From NCBI GenBank assembly GCA_017548365.1, contig JAFZAC010000035.1:26437-90436 (forward strand): DNA of 64,000 nucleotides. Reading direction: 5' to 3'. Under the pieces are notes generated by a model. The model searched no databases, was not told the DNA's origin, and saw nothing but the letters and a program-made list of their open reading frames with translations. Positions within the stretch are counted from its first letter, which is position 1; each line of letters starts with the position of its first letter. The DNA comes from Muribaculaceae bacterium (GTDB lineage Bacteria > Bacteroidota > Bacteroidia > Bacteroidales > Muribaculaceae). Of the stretch, positions 1 through 7,411 are shown in pieces. The position numbers were made by a program, and so were the translations under genes.

Positions 1-198
1 TGGCTCGATGAGCAATGGAGTGTGCCTGAAGGCGACGTGAATTACGATGGTATTGTCTCTGCAGTCGACGTCACCATCATCTACGATTATCTACTCAATG
101 GTGATGAGACCTACAAGAGCTCATGCGATGTAAATGGTGATGGAATAATCTCCAGTGTCGACATCACCGAGATTTATAATATCCTGCTTGGAAACTAG
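1..198 (+). CDS. C-terminal end of a secreted protein with a dockerin-like module (5' truncated)
   Basis: Frame 1 is open from the first base to a TAG at 196-198. The 65 visible residues begin WLDEQW and then hold two calcium-loop-like repeats (GDVNYDGIVSAVDVT and CDVNGDGIISSVDIT), each followed by a helix ending in LLNG or LLGN. This is the pattern of a type I dockerin-like pair. The CotH-family protein at 3289-5100 ends the same way (WLNSQWG followed by the same kind of module), so this fragment may be the tail of a second CotH-type protein; that is inference from about six residues. The module type is well supported; the identity of the whole protein cannot be judged from what is visible. 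Confidence 0.75.
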   Translation, partial: WLDEQWSVPEGDVNYDGIVSAVDVTIIYDYLLNGDETYKSSCDVNGDGIISSVDITEIYNILLGN

Positions 199-282
199 TT
201 TTTAGTTCTAGAATGTCTAGCTTCACCCATTCCTCAATCTCCGATTCCCAATCCACGATCCACGTTTCCCTCGCCACAGGTG

Positions 283-1383
283 CTAAACATTGAAGCGGAA
301 CACTACGATGTCTCCATCCTGGAACACGTAGTCCTTGCCCTCAATGTGCATCTTGCCTGCCTCTTTCACTGCTGCCTCGCTACCATAGTGGATATAATCC
401 TCATATTTGATAATCTCGGCACGGATAAAGCCACGCTCAAAGTCGGTGTGGATTACTCCGGCACACTGCGGAGCCTTGCTGCCCTTGCGGTAGGTCCATG
501 CGCGCACCTCCTTCGGCCCAGCTGTCAGGAATGTCTCGAGGTCGAGAAGCTTGTAAGCGGCTTTAATAAGGCGGTTCACACCGCTCTCCTTCAGCCCTAT
601 CTCCTCGAGGAACATCTGGCGTTCTTCATAAGTCTCGAGTTCGGCGATGTCACTCTCGGTCTGCGCTGCTACCACGAGAATTTCAGCATTCTCGTCTTTC
701 ACAGCCTCGCGCACAGCGTCAACATATTTGTTGCCAGTCACAGCACTGGCGTCGTCGACGTTGCACACATACAGTACTGGCTTATTGGTCAAGAGGAACA
801 AGTCGTGGGCATACTTCTGTTCGTCCTTTGTGTCAAGCACCACGCTGCGTGCGCTCTTACCCTGACTCAGCACTTCCTGATAGCGCTTCAGCACCTCGTG
901 CTGCATCTTGGCATCGCGCTCCCCGGCGGCAGCCATTTTTGCAACCTTGCTGATGCGGCTCTCGATGGTCTCAAGGTCGCGCAACTGCAATTCGGTGTCA
1001 ATTACCTCCTTATCGCGCACGGGGTCGACAGTACCATCCACATGGGTGATATTGTCGTCGTCAAAGCAGCGCAGCACATGCAGGATGGCATCGGTCTCGC
1101 GTATGTTGGCAAGGAATTTGTTTCCCAAACCCTCACCACGGCTTGCACCTTTCACAAGGCCTGCGATGTCGACTATCTCGACAGTGGTGGGCACGACTTT
1201 GGCGGGATTCACCAACTCGGCGAGCTTGTTCAATCGCTCATCGGGAACGGTTATCACGCCCACATTGGGCTCTATTGTACAGAAAGGGAAATTCGCCGAC
1301 TGCGCCTTAGCGTTCGACAAGCAGTTAAACAACGTCGACTTGCCCACATTGGGAAGTCCCACAATACCACATTGAAGTGCCAT
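283..1383 (-). CDS. ychF: Redox-regulated GTPase/ATPase YchF (Obg family)
   Basis: The product is 366 residues, the usual size for YchF. The P-loop GLPNVGKS is at residues 9-16, the switch/G3 motif DIAGLVKGAS near 72 and NVD in place of NKxD near 207. The C-terminal 80 residues form the TGS domain (RAWTYRKGSK... FIRAEII... VFRFNV). YchF is a universally conserved P-loop nucleotide hydrolase that prefers ATP, associates with ribosomes and modulates translation and stress responses; it acts in the cytoplasm. The gene stands alone, convergent with the truncated gene at 1-198. A -7 box TATCTTTG lies 41 bases upstream (1424-1431). A long open frame on the opposite strand is only a shadow of this gene. 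Confidence 0.97.
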   Translation of the reverse strand: MALQCGIVGLPNVGKSTLFNCLSNAKAQSANFPFCTIEPNVGVITVPDERLNKLAELVNPAKVVPTTVEIVDIAGLVKGASRGEGLGNKFLANIRETDAILHVLRCFDDDNITHVDGTVDPVRDKEVIDTELQLRDLETIESRISKVAKMAAAGERDAKMQHEVLKRYQEVLSQGKSARSVVLDTKDEQKYAHDLFLLTNKPVLYVCNVDDASAVTGNKYVDAVREAVKDENAEILVVAAQTESDIAELETYEERQMFLEEIGLKESGVNRLIKAAYKLLDLETFLTAGPKEVRAWTYRKGSKAPQCAGVIHTDFERGFIRAEIIKYEDYIHYGSEAAVKEAGKMHIEGKDYVFQDGDIVVFRFNV

Positions 1384-1423
1384 AATATGTCTCGTATTTT
1401 AGATGTTTCTTAATTTTTGAGTG

Positions 1424-1431
1424 CAAAGATA
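1424..1431 (-). promoter_or_regulatory. Probable -7 box for ychF
   Basis: Reads TATCTTTG on the minus strand, matching the Bacteroidota primary-sigma -7 consensus TAnnTTTG. No clear -33 TTTG is seen 19-21 bases further upstream, so this is a half-site only. Confidence 0.5.
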
Positions 1432-1545
1432 CTCATTTTCTCTCAATTCTCCTCCCTAAAAAAGGAATTCCTCATCAAACCAGGCGCAGAGCACACTATC
1501 TCTTCACTCTTCCCTCTCAACTGAATATCCGCATTCTGCATTGAA

Positions 1546-3174
1546 TTAGAATCCTGTCCACGACTGGCGCCAAATGGTGCTGGCGATTTCGTCCCAGCGC
1601 ACTATCGTTGCACCAAAGAAGTCGGAGACGTAGCCGTTAAGCATCGTCTGGGCGGCTTTATCGTCGCTGGCATTGAGGTCTTGCCAGGTTTGTTCTACGA
1701 ATCGGAGTTCTCTCTGGCCCTTGGCAGTGAAATAATCACGTGCTGGCTCGATAATCTTGCGATAGGTTCCCCAGCGAACGGTCGCAAGCCTATTGGCTTT
1801 GCGATAATGCCACAACGCAGCATCATCACGCTCGCTGTGCTGACCGCACACCTGCAGCATCTTTGGCAGCTCGGTAGTACCGGCAAAAATGGGGAATCGT
1901 GGGCTTTCTCCAGGGTTGTCAAGAGCTATCCAAGCCACACCGCCCACCTCGTCGGGGAGCCACGAGCGCAGCTGGATTACGGTGCTATAGGCACACCACG
2001 ACACACTCACGGTGCGGATGTTCTTCATCGCCGAGTCGCCCATTGCATAATACATGTTTATCTCGTCGGGGCGCATCCATGGGTTGCTGAACGGCGACAC
2101 TATGCTGTCGGGCTCGTTTTCCACAAGGTTGCCCTGCTTGTCTTTACGCTTTGGGTTGGGGATAAGATGACGACCACTCAAGTTCTTGTCGGTGCCCTCA
2201 TAGTAGCTTCCCAACAGCTGCATCACCTGCTCTGGGCTCACCTTTGCGTCGGGCTTGATGCTCAGTGGCAGCCATTCCACCGTGTCGCTGAGGTTGAGCG
2301 ACGGCGCAAGTGCATTCATGATATAATGCTCGCGCACGCTGTAGTTCTTCTTCTCATGTAAATAGTTCTCACCGCTATAGGCCTTAAAGAAGTTGAACTC
2401 TTCCTTGCCGTCCCACAGTTTTAGTTGTTTTGCAACTTCCTTCACATTGGCCGATGCCATATAATGGTCCTTGTCGTTGAGATCGATAGTGCCAATGCGC
2501 GAAATGTTTGCCGACACGGCAATCTCGTCGTCTGGTATGCGCACAGCTGCCCACACAGCGCCCACTTTCTTGGGGCCAGCACCGAAAATCTCGAAAATCC
2601 ACACCTCGTTGGGGTCGGCAACCGTAAGGCACTCGCCACTGTCGCCATAGCCATACTTCTCGGCAAGACTGCCCATTAGAGCTATCGCCTCACGCGCTGT
2701 GGAACAACGCTCTAGAGCTATGCGCTGTAACTCCTCGATAAAGAACAGGCCATTCTTGTTCCGCAGCGTGTCACGACCGCCAATGGTGGTCTCGCCCATC
2801 GCCACCTGCTTCTCATTCATGCAAGGATAGGCAGTGTCGAGGTATCGGAAAGTGTGACTAACCTGAGGGATAGTGCCTCTCACATACATCTTGGTGCTGT
2901 CGCTGGCACTCTGCGTGTGCATGCGTCCTTCATAGATTGCCGTCATCTCATTGGGGCCATAGTCACGCGCCGGTGTCATAGTCATCCACGTGCGGTACCA
3001 TGAGTCGCAGGTGTGTGAAGTCATCACCGAGCCATCGGTACTAGCGTTCTTACCCACCATTATACTTGTGCATGAAAGACGTTTCATGCCCTGAGGCGTT
3101 GATTCATCTACTTGAGCCACTGCCGGCAACAAAGCCGCTAATAAAACTATTGTAATAAATATTTTAAGTTTCAT
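1546..3174 (-). CDS. Secreted dipeptidase, peptidase family C69 (PepD-like)
   Basis: The 542-residue product has a clear signal peptide (first 20 residues, ending PAVAQ). The sequence CTSIMVGKNASTDGS starts at Cys35; C69 enzymes use an N-terminal nucleophile cysteine placed exactly so, followed by the conserved (T)xGS and a nearby SHTCDSW. The body carries other C69 hallmarks such as ECLTVADPNEVWIFEIFG and FSNPWMRPDE. Family members are N-terminal-nucleophile hydrolases that cleave dipeptides or acyl-peptide bonds; in Bacteroidales they are exported, probably to the periplasm or surface. The substrate here is unknown. Transcription likely starts from a -7 box about 30 bases upstream, divergent from the CotH-family gene. 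Confidence 0.88.
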   Translation of the reverse strand: MKLKIFITIVLLAALLPAVAQVDESTPQGMKRLSCTSIMVGKNASTDGSVMTSHTCDSWYRTWMTMTPARDYGPNEMTAIYEGRMHTQSASDSTKMYVRGTIPQVSHTFRYLDTAYPCMNEKQVAMGETTIGGRDTLRNKNGLFFIEELQRIALERCSTAREAIALMGSLAEKYGYGDSGECLTVADPNEVWIFEIFGAGPKKVGAVWAAVRIPDDEIAVSANISRIGTIDLNDKDHYMASANVKEVAKQLKLWDGKEEFNFFKAYSGENYLHEKKNYSVREHYIMNALAPSLNLSDTVEWLPLSIKPDAKVSPEQVMQLLGSYYEGTDKNLSGRHLIPNPKRKDKQGNLVENEPDSIVSPFSNPWMRPDEINMYYAMGDSAMKNIRTVSVSWCAYSTVIQLRSWLPDEVGGVAWIALDNPGESPRFPIFAGTTELPKMLQVCGQHSERDDAALWHYRKANRLATVRWGTYRKIIEPARDYFTAKGQRELRFVEQTWQDLNASDDKAAQTMLNGYVSDFFGATIVRWDEIASTIWRQSWTGF

Positions 3175-3200
3175 AGTATAAATTTTTAAATCTCAGGGCA

Positions 3201-3208
3201 CAAAATTA
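3201..3208 (-). promoter_or_regulatory. Probable -7 box for the C69 peptidase
   Basis: TAATTTTG on the minus strand, 26 bases upstream of the start codon at 3174. The -33 position shows no TTTG, so support is partial. Confidence 0.45.
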
Positions 3209-3248
3209 CACAAAAAGTCCCATTTTGACACGCCACTTCCATTCATTT

Positions 3249-3281
3249 TTTGTTGGTGACCGAAAAAATATAGTATCTTTG
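3249..3281 (+). promoter_or_regulatory. Promoter for the CotH-family gene, almost touching its start codon
   Basis: TTTG at 3249-3252, a 21-base spacer and TATCTTTG at 3274-3281 match the Bacteroidota promoter consensus. The first ATG follows only 7 bases after the box, so the transcript would be leaderless from 3289, or translation starts at the next in-frame ATG at 3313. Confidence 0.7.
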
Positions 3282-3288
3282 CAGCGAT

Positions 3289-5100
3289 ATGAGATTAAGT
3301 AAAAACATCAAAATGCACATTCTAATGTTACTGCTGGCGCTGACGGGTGCCGGAAGTGCCAGTGCGCTTAATCTCGAAGCTGGAGACTACTGCTTTGACA
3401 ACAGCAAACTCAAATTTTCGCAAGTAAAGATGATTGTGGGAAATGTGAACCGACAGTTCACACGAGTCTATGACATGTCGCAGGTTTCTGGGCGGCAATG
3501 GTGGCGTGTGATATTAGATGAAAATTTGAAAAACCTTAGCTATTTCACCTTTGCCGAGACTGATGTCCCAGCTGGCACATATGACGTGCGTCTCAATGTC
3601 TTTCTCGACAGCTTGAAGACTGCCTCGGGTAACACTCTTCGACGCACCAATTTGAACTCGAAGGCCGACATCGACCATAACGACTCACCCACATGGATAT
3701 ACTACCCTTTCAACGACGACGCCTTGAGCAATGGTTATTGGCGACCTGAATATAGCTATGATGCGACAATCTCAGGCACACTTCCAGTCGTATATCTTAA
3801 CACTCAAGACTCGGCAACTATAGTGAGCAAACATTACTACATTAACGGCACCTTGTGGATTGAGGACGAAACCCAAGCTCTGGGTTCGGCCGACGAGCCC
3901 TTAACTATAGAGGTGAAGGGCCGCGGTAACTGGACTTGGTATAACTCCTACAAGAAACCATATAAAGTGAAATTCAATTCCAAGCAGTCGCCGCTGGGGC
4001 TAGACAAGAGCCGCCATTTCATACTCATGGCTCACAGCGAGGATTTTAGCGGATATTTGCGCAATACCACAGGGTTTGAAATCAGCAAACTGCTTGACAT
4101 GCCCTACTCCCCCACCGAACTGCCGGTAGAACTGGTGCTTAACGGAGAGTACATGGGCCTTTATTTCCTGTGCGAGAAAATAAGAGTTGAAGGTGGACGA
4201 GTGGAAATCATAGAGCAAGATGACAATGAGACTAATGCCTACAGTGCTACCGGAGGATGGCTCTTAGAGCTCACCGACGACGGAAACGTAGTCATTGCCC
4301 AACATCAGAACAACGACCCCAACAACCCATTTTTCAGCTTTATCACCCAGTCGCCCGAGGAGCTGTCACAGGTTCAACGTAACTATATCCACGACTTGCT
4401 TGCCAGTGCCGACAGCTGCGTCTATGTCACCAACAAGAATGACCAAGGATGGGAAGAGATTCTTGACATACATTCTCTGGCGCGATTCTATGTAATTCAC
4501 GAGGTAATGGAGAATGTAGAGGCTTTCTCAGGCAGTTTATTCATGTACAAAGACCGAGGATGGGACGAGAAACTGATGTTTGGGCCAGTGTGGGACTTTG
4601 ACAATAGCTTCTATCACGAGAACACCACCAGCGACCATTTCATCTTCGATTACGACTCGCCCTACCCCTTCCTATGGATAAAGGAAATACTAAAGTATCC
4701 TCGTTTCCAGCAAGAGATAAGAGAAGTGTGGCACGAATTCTGCTGCAAACGCGTGCTCGACAAGATTATCGACCATGCATGGCAATGGCGTGAAATGGTT
4801 GTCGACGCCGAACAGCAAGACCGACTAAGGTGGCATTTCTATGCCAGCACACATGGCCCCGACGCTCCAGCCAAGTATCTCAATGTAATTGAGAAAAAAG
4901 CAGCATGGCTCAACTCTCAATGGGGAATAGGTGCCGATATTGACATGGATGGCACAGTCACTTCGGCCGACATCATTGCCCTTTACGACTACTTGATGCG
5001 TGGAGACACGCGTTACCGCTATAGCGCCGATGCCGATGGCGACGGTACAGTCACAGTCTCCGACCTATGCCTCATCTATAAATATCTTTTGGGCGATTAA
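3289..5100 (+). CDS. CotH kinase family protein with C-terminal dockerin-like module
   Basis: 603 residues with a signal peptide cleaved near SASA. The middle (about residues 155-470) is a CotH domain: VEVKGRGNWTW-type strand (EVKGRGNWTW), KKPYKVKF, LNGEYMGLYFLCEKIRV and the acidic WDFDNSF. CotH proteins are atypical protein kinases first known from spore coats; similar domains are common in secreted bacterial proteins where the target is unknown. The last 60 residues form a dockerin-like pair (DIDMDGTVTSADI and DADGDGTVTVSDL). The promoter lies so close to the first ATG that the real start may be 3313 (MHILMLLLALTG), which still leaves a full signal peptide. A weak hairpin (5099-5117) sits at the 3' end, shared with the convergent phosphoesterase. 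Confidence 0.85.
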   Translation: MRLSKNIKMHILMLLLALTGAGSASALNLEAGDYCFDNSKLKFSQVKMIVGNVNRQFTRVYDMSQVSGRQWWRVILDENLKNLSYFTFAETDVPAGTYDVRLNVFLDSLKTASGNTLRRTNLNSKADIDHNDSPTWIYYPFNDDALSNGYWRPEYSYDATISGTLPVVYLNTQDSATIVSKHYYINGTLWIEDETQALGSADEPLTIEVKGRGNWTWYNSYKKPYKVKFNSKQSPLGLDKSRHFILMAHSEDFSGYLRNTTGFEISKLLDMPYSPTELPVELVLNGEYMGLYFLCEKIRVEGGRVEIIEQDDNETNAYSATGGWLLELTDDGNVVIAQHQNNDPNNPFFSFITQSPEELSQVQRNYIHDLLASADSCVYVTNKNDQGWEEILDIHSLARFYVIHEVMENVEAFSGSLFMYKDRGWDEKLMFGPVWDFDNSFYHENTTSDHFIFDYDSPYPFLWIKEILKYPRFQQEIREVWHEFCCKRVLDKIIDHAWQWREMVVDAEQQDRLRWHFYASTHGPDAPAKYLNVIEKKAAWLNSQWGIGADIDMDGTVTSADIIALYDYLMRGDTRYRYSADADGDGTVTVSDLCLIYKYLLGD

Positions 5101-5115
5101 AAGTTATTGCAACTT

Positions 5116-6591
5116 TTATTGGCACCCCGTCGTACACAATCTTATCACCAAGTTGTGGTCATCAGTCGATGATTCCTGTGGAGTATCGACCTGGTTAAGG
5201 TCTTCAAGAGCACTGCGCAGAATTGGCTCCACACGTGGAAGAAGCTCTTCCATGAGGAAATCGGCGATATCGTCTCCACCTTTAGGAATCAGCTCGCTTA
5301 ACATTCCTTTTACTCCATTTTTTATGGCTCCGATTACCGCAGCAGCCTGGGCGGGGTCTTCTCCTCCCTGTGTAATCATAATGAGGCTTTGCGCCAATGG
5401 CTCTTTTAGGTGCCTAATGAGCAACGCCGTGAGTTGCTGCTGTGATTGCGGTAGTTCTCCCAACTCTATGCCTTGCGATGCGAGCATGAGTTTCATCTTG
5501 TCGAGGCCATTGTTCAGCTTTGGCCACAGGCGTCGAGCTATAAGCCCGGCGATAGCTTCAGCACTGTTTTCCACACGTTGCTTTCCTTGTAACAATAAAT
5601 CGCTGTCAATGCCTGTGAAAAAGCTTGTGGCAATAGTTATTGAATCCATTCCTCGGTCAATCATCATAGTGCGCATAGGCAACGGATAGGTCGAGGCCGA
5701 TCCTGTCGCCACATCGGTAATGCCGTTTGTTGTAACAGCATCAGTAATGTGCAGATGGCCTGTGAAAACTACACTCACTCCCCCATTGTTTAGCGTCGAT
5801 GCCACTTCATTATGATTGGCAACAATATAATTGGGAAGCAATTTGGCCTCACCGTCGATGTGCTCAAGCAAGTGATGGTGTATCATGGCTATTACTCGTT
5901 TGTCCTCTATTTTTGCCTTTCCCAACTGCATTTCAATCCACTCAAGCGTCTCGGGTTTCACTGCACCGTCATTGTGGTACACCACCGAGCTTCCATCGGC
6001 CGAAAGCTGGTTCTCATCATAGCGGTTACTGTCGATAGCAAGCAATACAAGTCCTGGCAAGGGTTCGCACGTGTAACTTAAGGAGTTTGGGTCTCGTTCC
6101 GAAGCATTTCCATAGCCAAAACTTCCATATATCTGAGCAAATTCCTCTTTTGTGACTGTGGGCACGGCACAAGGCGATTCACCCACATATTGCTTGCCAT
6201 ATGGACACATCACATCGTGGTTGCCAGGAATGACATATGTTCTAATTCCTGCCTTCTCAAGTCGTTGCAGATGCTCAACGAGCCGCTCATGACTTGCCCG
6301 TTCACCATTGAAAGTAAGGTCACCACTGATGAGCAGCAGTTGTGGCTTCTCAGCGATTATTTCATCCACCATACGCTGCATGATAAGATCGCTGCTGAGC
6401 ACCATTTTCATGTCGCTGGCATCAAGATGTTGTGCCGCCTTGCCATCATCGAACAGCGAAGGCGCTAACAAGTGGATGTCACTGATAGCCATCATTTTAT
6501 AATTATTGTCACTTAGCATTGTTGTTGCATTAATTGCAGGTGCCACTATCGCAACTAGTGAGCACCAGGCGGTGAATAGAAAATTTCTCAT
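5116..6591 (-). CDS. Secreted calcineurin-like metallophosphoesterase
   Basis: 491 residues with a signal peptide (AWCSLVAIVAPAINA). All blocks of the calcineurin-type dinuclear metal site are present in order: SDIHLL near residue 37 (D-x-H), SGDLTFNGE near 84 (GD), PGNHD near 122, IHHH near 237 and GHLH near 280. The fold is therefore a phosphoesterase exported from the cytoplasm. Members act on phosphoesters from nucleotides to phospholipids, so the substrate cannot be named. Roughly 170 residues after the catalytic domain are helical, rich in Leu/Gln, and match no family I recognise. The gene is convergent with the CotH-family gene, with only 15 bases between stop codons. Confidence 0.85.
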   Translation of the reverse strand: MRNFLFTAWCSLVAIVAPAINATTMLSDNNYKMMAISDIHLLAPSLFDDGKAAQHLDASDMKMVLSSDLIMQRMVDEIIAEKPQLLLISGDLTFNGERASHERLVEHLQRLEKAGIRTYVIPGNHDVMCPYGKQYVGESPCAVPTVTKEEFAQIYGSFGYGNASERDPNSLSYTCEPLPGLVLLAIDSNRYDENQLSADGSSVVYHNDGAVKPETLEWIEMQLGKAKIEDKRVIAMIHHHLLEHIDGEAKLLPNYIVANHNEVASTLNNGGVSVVFTGHLHITDAVTTNGITDVATGSASTYPLPMRTMMIDRGMDSITIATSFFTGIDSDLLLQGKQRVENSAEAIAGLIARRLWPKLNNGLDKMKLMLASQGIELGELPQSQQQLTALLIRHLKEPLAQSLIMITQGGEDPAQAAAVIGAIKNGVKGMLSELIPKGGDDIADFLMEELLPRVEPILRSALEDLNQVDTPQESSTDDHNLVIRLCTTGCQ

Positions 6592-6599
6592 ATTATGTG

Positions 6600-6607
6600 C
6601 AAATATA
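6600..6607 (-). promoter_or_regulatory. Probable -7 box for the metallophosphoesterase
   Basis: TATATTTG on the minus strand, 8 bases before the start codon at 6591; a near-leaderless transcript is implied if this box is used. The -33 region is only T-rich. Confidence 0.4.
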
Positions 6608-6718
6608 TAGGTTAATAACGTAAAAAAAGAAAGATTGTTTCTTGGTTAATCCCCAAAAACGTCCTAAAAAAATAAAAAAATCGCATTTTCACATTCTTAC
6701 TAAGTGCAATAACAGCTA

Positions 6719-6750
6719 TTTGGATATATTTAAAAAAGGTGCTAAATTTG
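6719..6750 (+). promoter_or_regulatory. Promoter for the 180-residue secreted protein
   Basis: TTTG at 6719-6722, 20-base spacer, TAAATTTG at 6743-6750: a full match to the Bacteroidota consensus, 36 bases upstream of the ATG at 6787. Confidence 0.8.
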
Positions 6751-6786
6751 CAGTTCTATTGAGTATTCCTTATTACAAAACTGATT

Positions 6787-7329
6787 ATGAAGATTTTTAA
6801 AATTACCATTTTAATTATGGTGTTGGCGATATTAGGCAGCACTTTCACTGTTGATGCTAAAAAGAGAAAACGCCGCGCCACAGTAAAGAAAGAGAAACAG
6901 GTTCAGCAAAAGGAAAAAAATGAAAAAGTACAACACTGTGGTCTTGATATGGTAGAGTACAACTATCAAGGCATGATGATGTCTCCTTTTGCGAACATGC
7001 GTGTGGAGCGCAAAGACAACAAGGTAGTGTTTATTTTAAAGGGCACAACAACCGAAGAGAAAGAATTTGTCATAGATGACGGAGAACAGATTCTCAAGGA
7101 AGCCCTTAAGATAATTGAGGAGGAGAAAATGCTTGACTACGGGGTTAGTTACAGTCTCGATCCATCGATTCAGGTTCTTGATGGATATTCCTGGGAATTC
7201 AGCGCCAAGCTTGCTGACGGTCGTTCGGTGTCAAGCCGAGGACGCAATGCCGAGCCAAGCGGCAACGGGTTGAACAGAATAAGTGCTCTCCTATATGAGC
7301 GTGCACAAAAATTACTAGGCATGGATTAA
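6787..7329 (+). CDS. Small secreted protein of unknown function
   Basis: 180 residues, not recognised as a known family. An N-terminal hydrophobic segment (ILIMVLAILGSTFTVDA) acts as signal peptide and is followed at once by a very basic stretch (KKRKRRATVKKEKQ) with coiled-coil-like Lys/Glu spacing. The rest alternates short strands (VEYNYQGMMMSP, VVFILKGTTTEEKEFVIDDG) with an acidic helix (LKEALKIIEEEK), and may be a compact mixed alpha/beta domain of about 110 residues. It is transcribed alone, from a consensus promoter to a strong terminator, so it is probably a real expressed gene. Confidence 0.75.
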   Translation: MKIFKITILIMVLAILGSTFTVDAKKRKRRATVKKEKQVQQKEKNEKVQHCGLDMVEYNYQGMMMSPFANMRVERKDNKVVFILKGTTTEEKEFVIDDGEQILKEALKIIEEEKMLDYGVSYSLDPSIQVLDGYSWEFSAKLADGRSVSSRGRNAEPSGNGLNRISALLYERAQKLLGMD

Positions 7330-7344
7330 CTCTCAACACCCCCT

Positions 7345-7386
7345 AAAAAAAGATGCTGTGCAGATTTTTGCACAGCATCTTTTTTA
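7345..7386. terminator. Strong bidirectional terminator
   Basis: A perfect 12-bp stem (7351-7362 with 7369-7380, 6-base loop) is bounded by six A residues on the left and a T run on the right, so it can stop transcription from both converging genes. Confidence 0.9.
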
Positions 7387-7411
7387 ATGGTTATGTTTTC
7401 AGTAAAGAACT

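Noticed and set aside
280..1413. Long open frame (377 residues) opposite ychF
   Set aside because: It lies wholly over a clear ychF gene, its product has no recognisable domain, and it is explained by the codon bias of the real strand.
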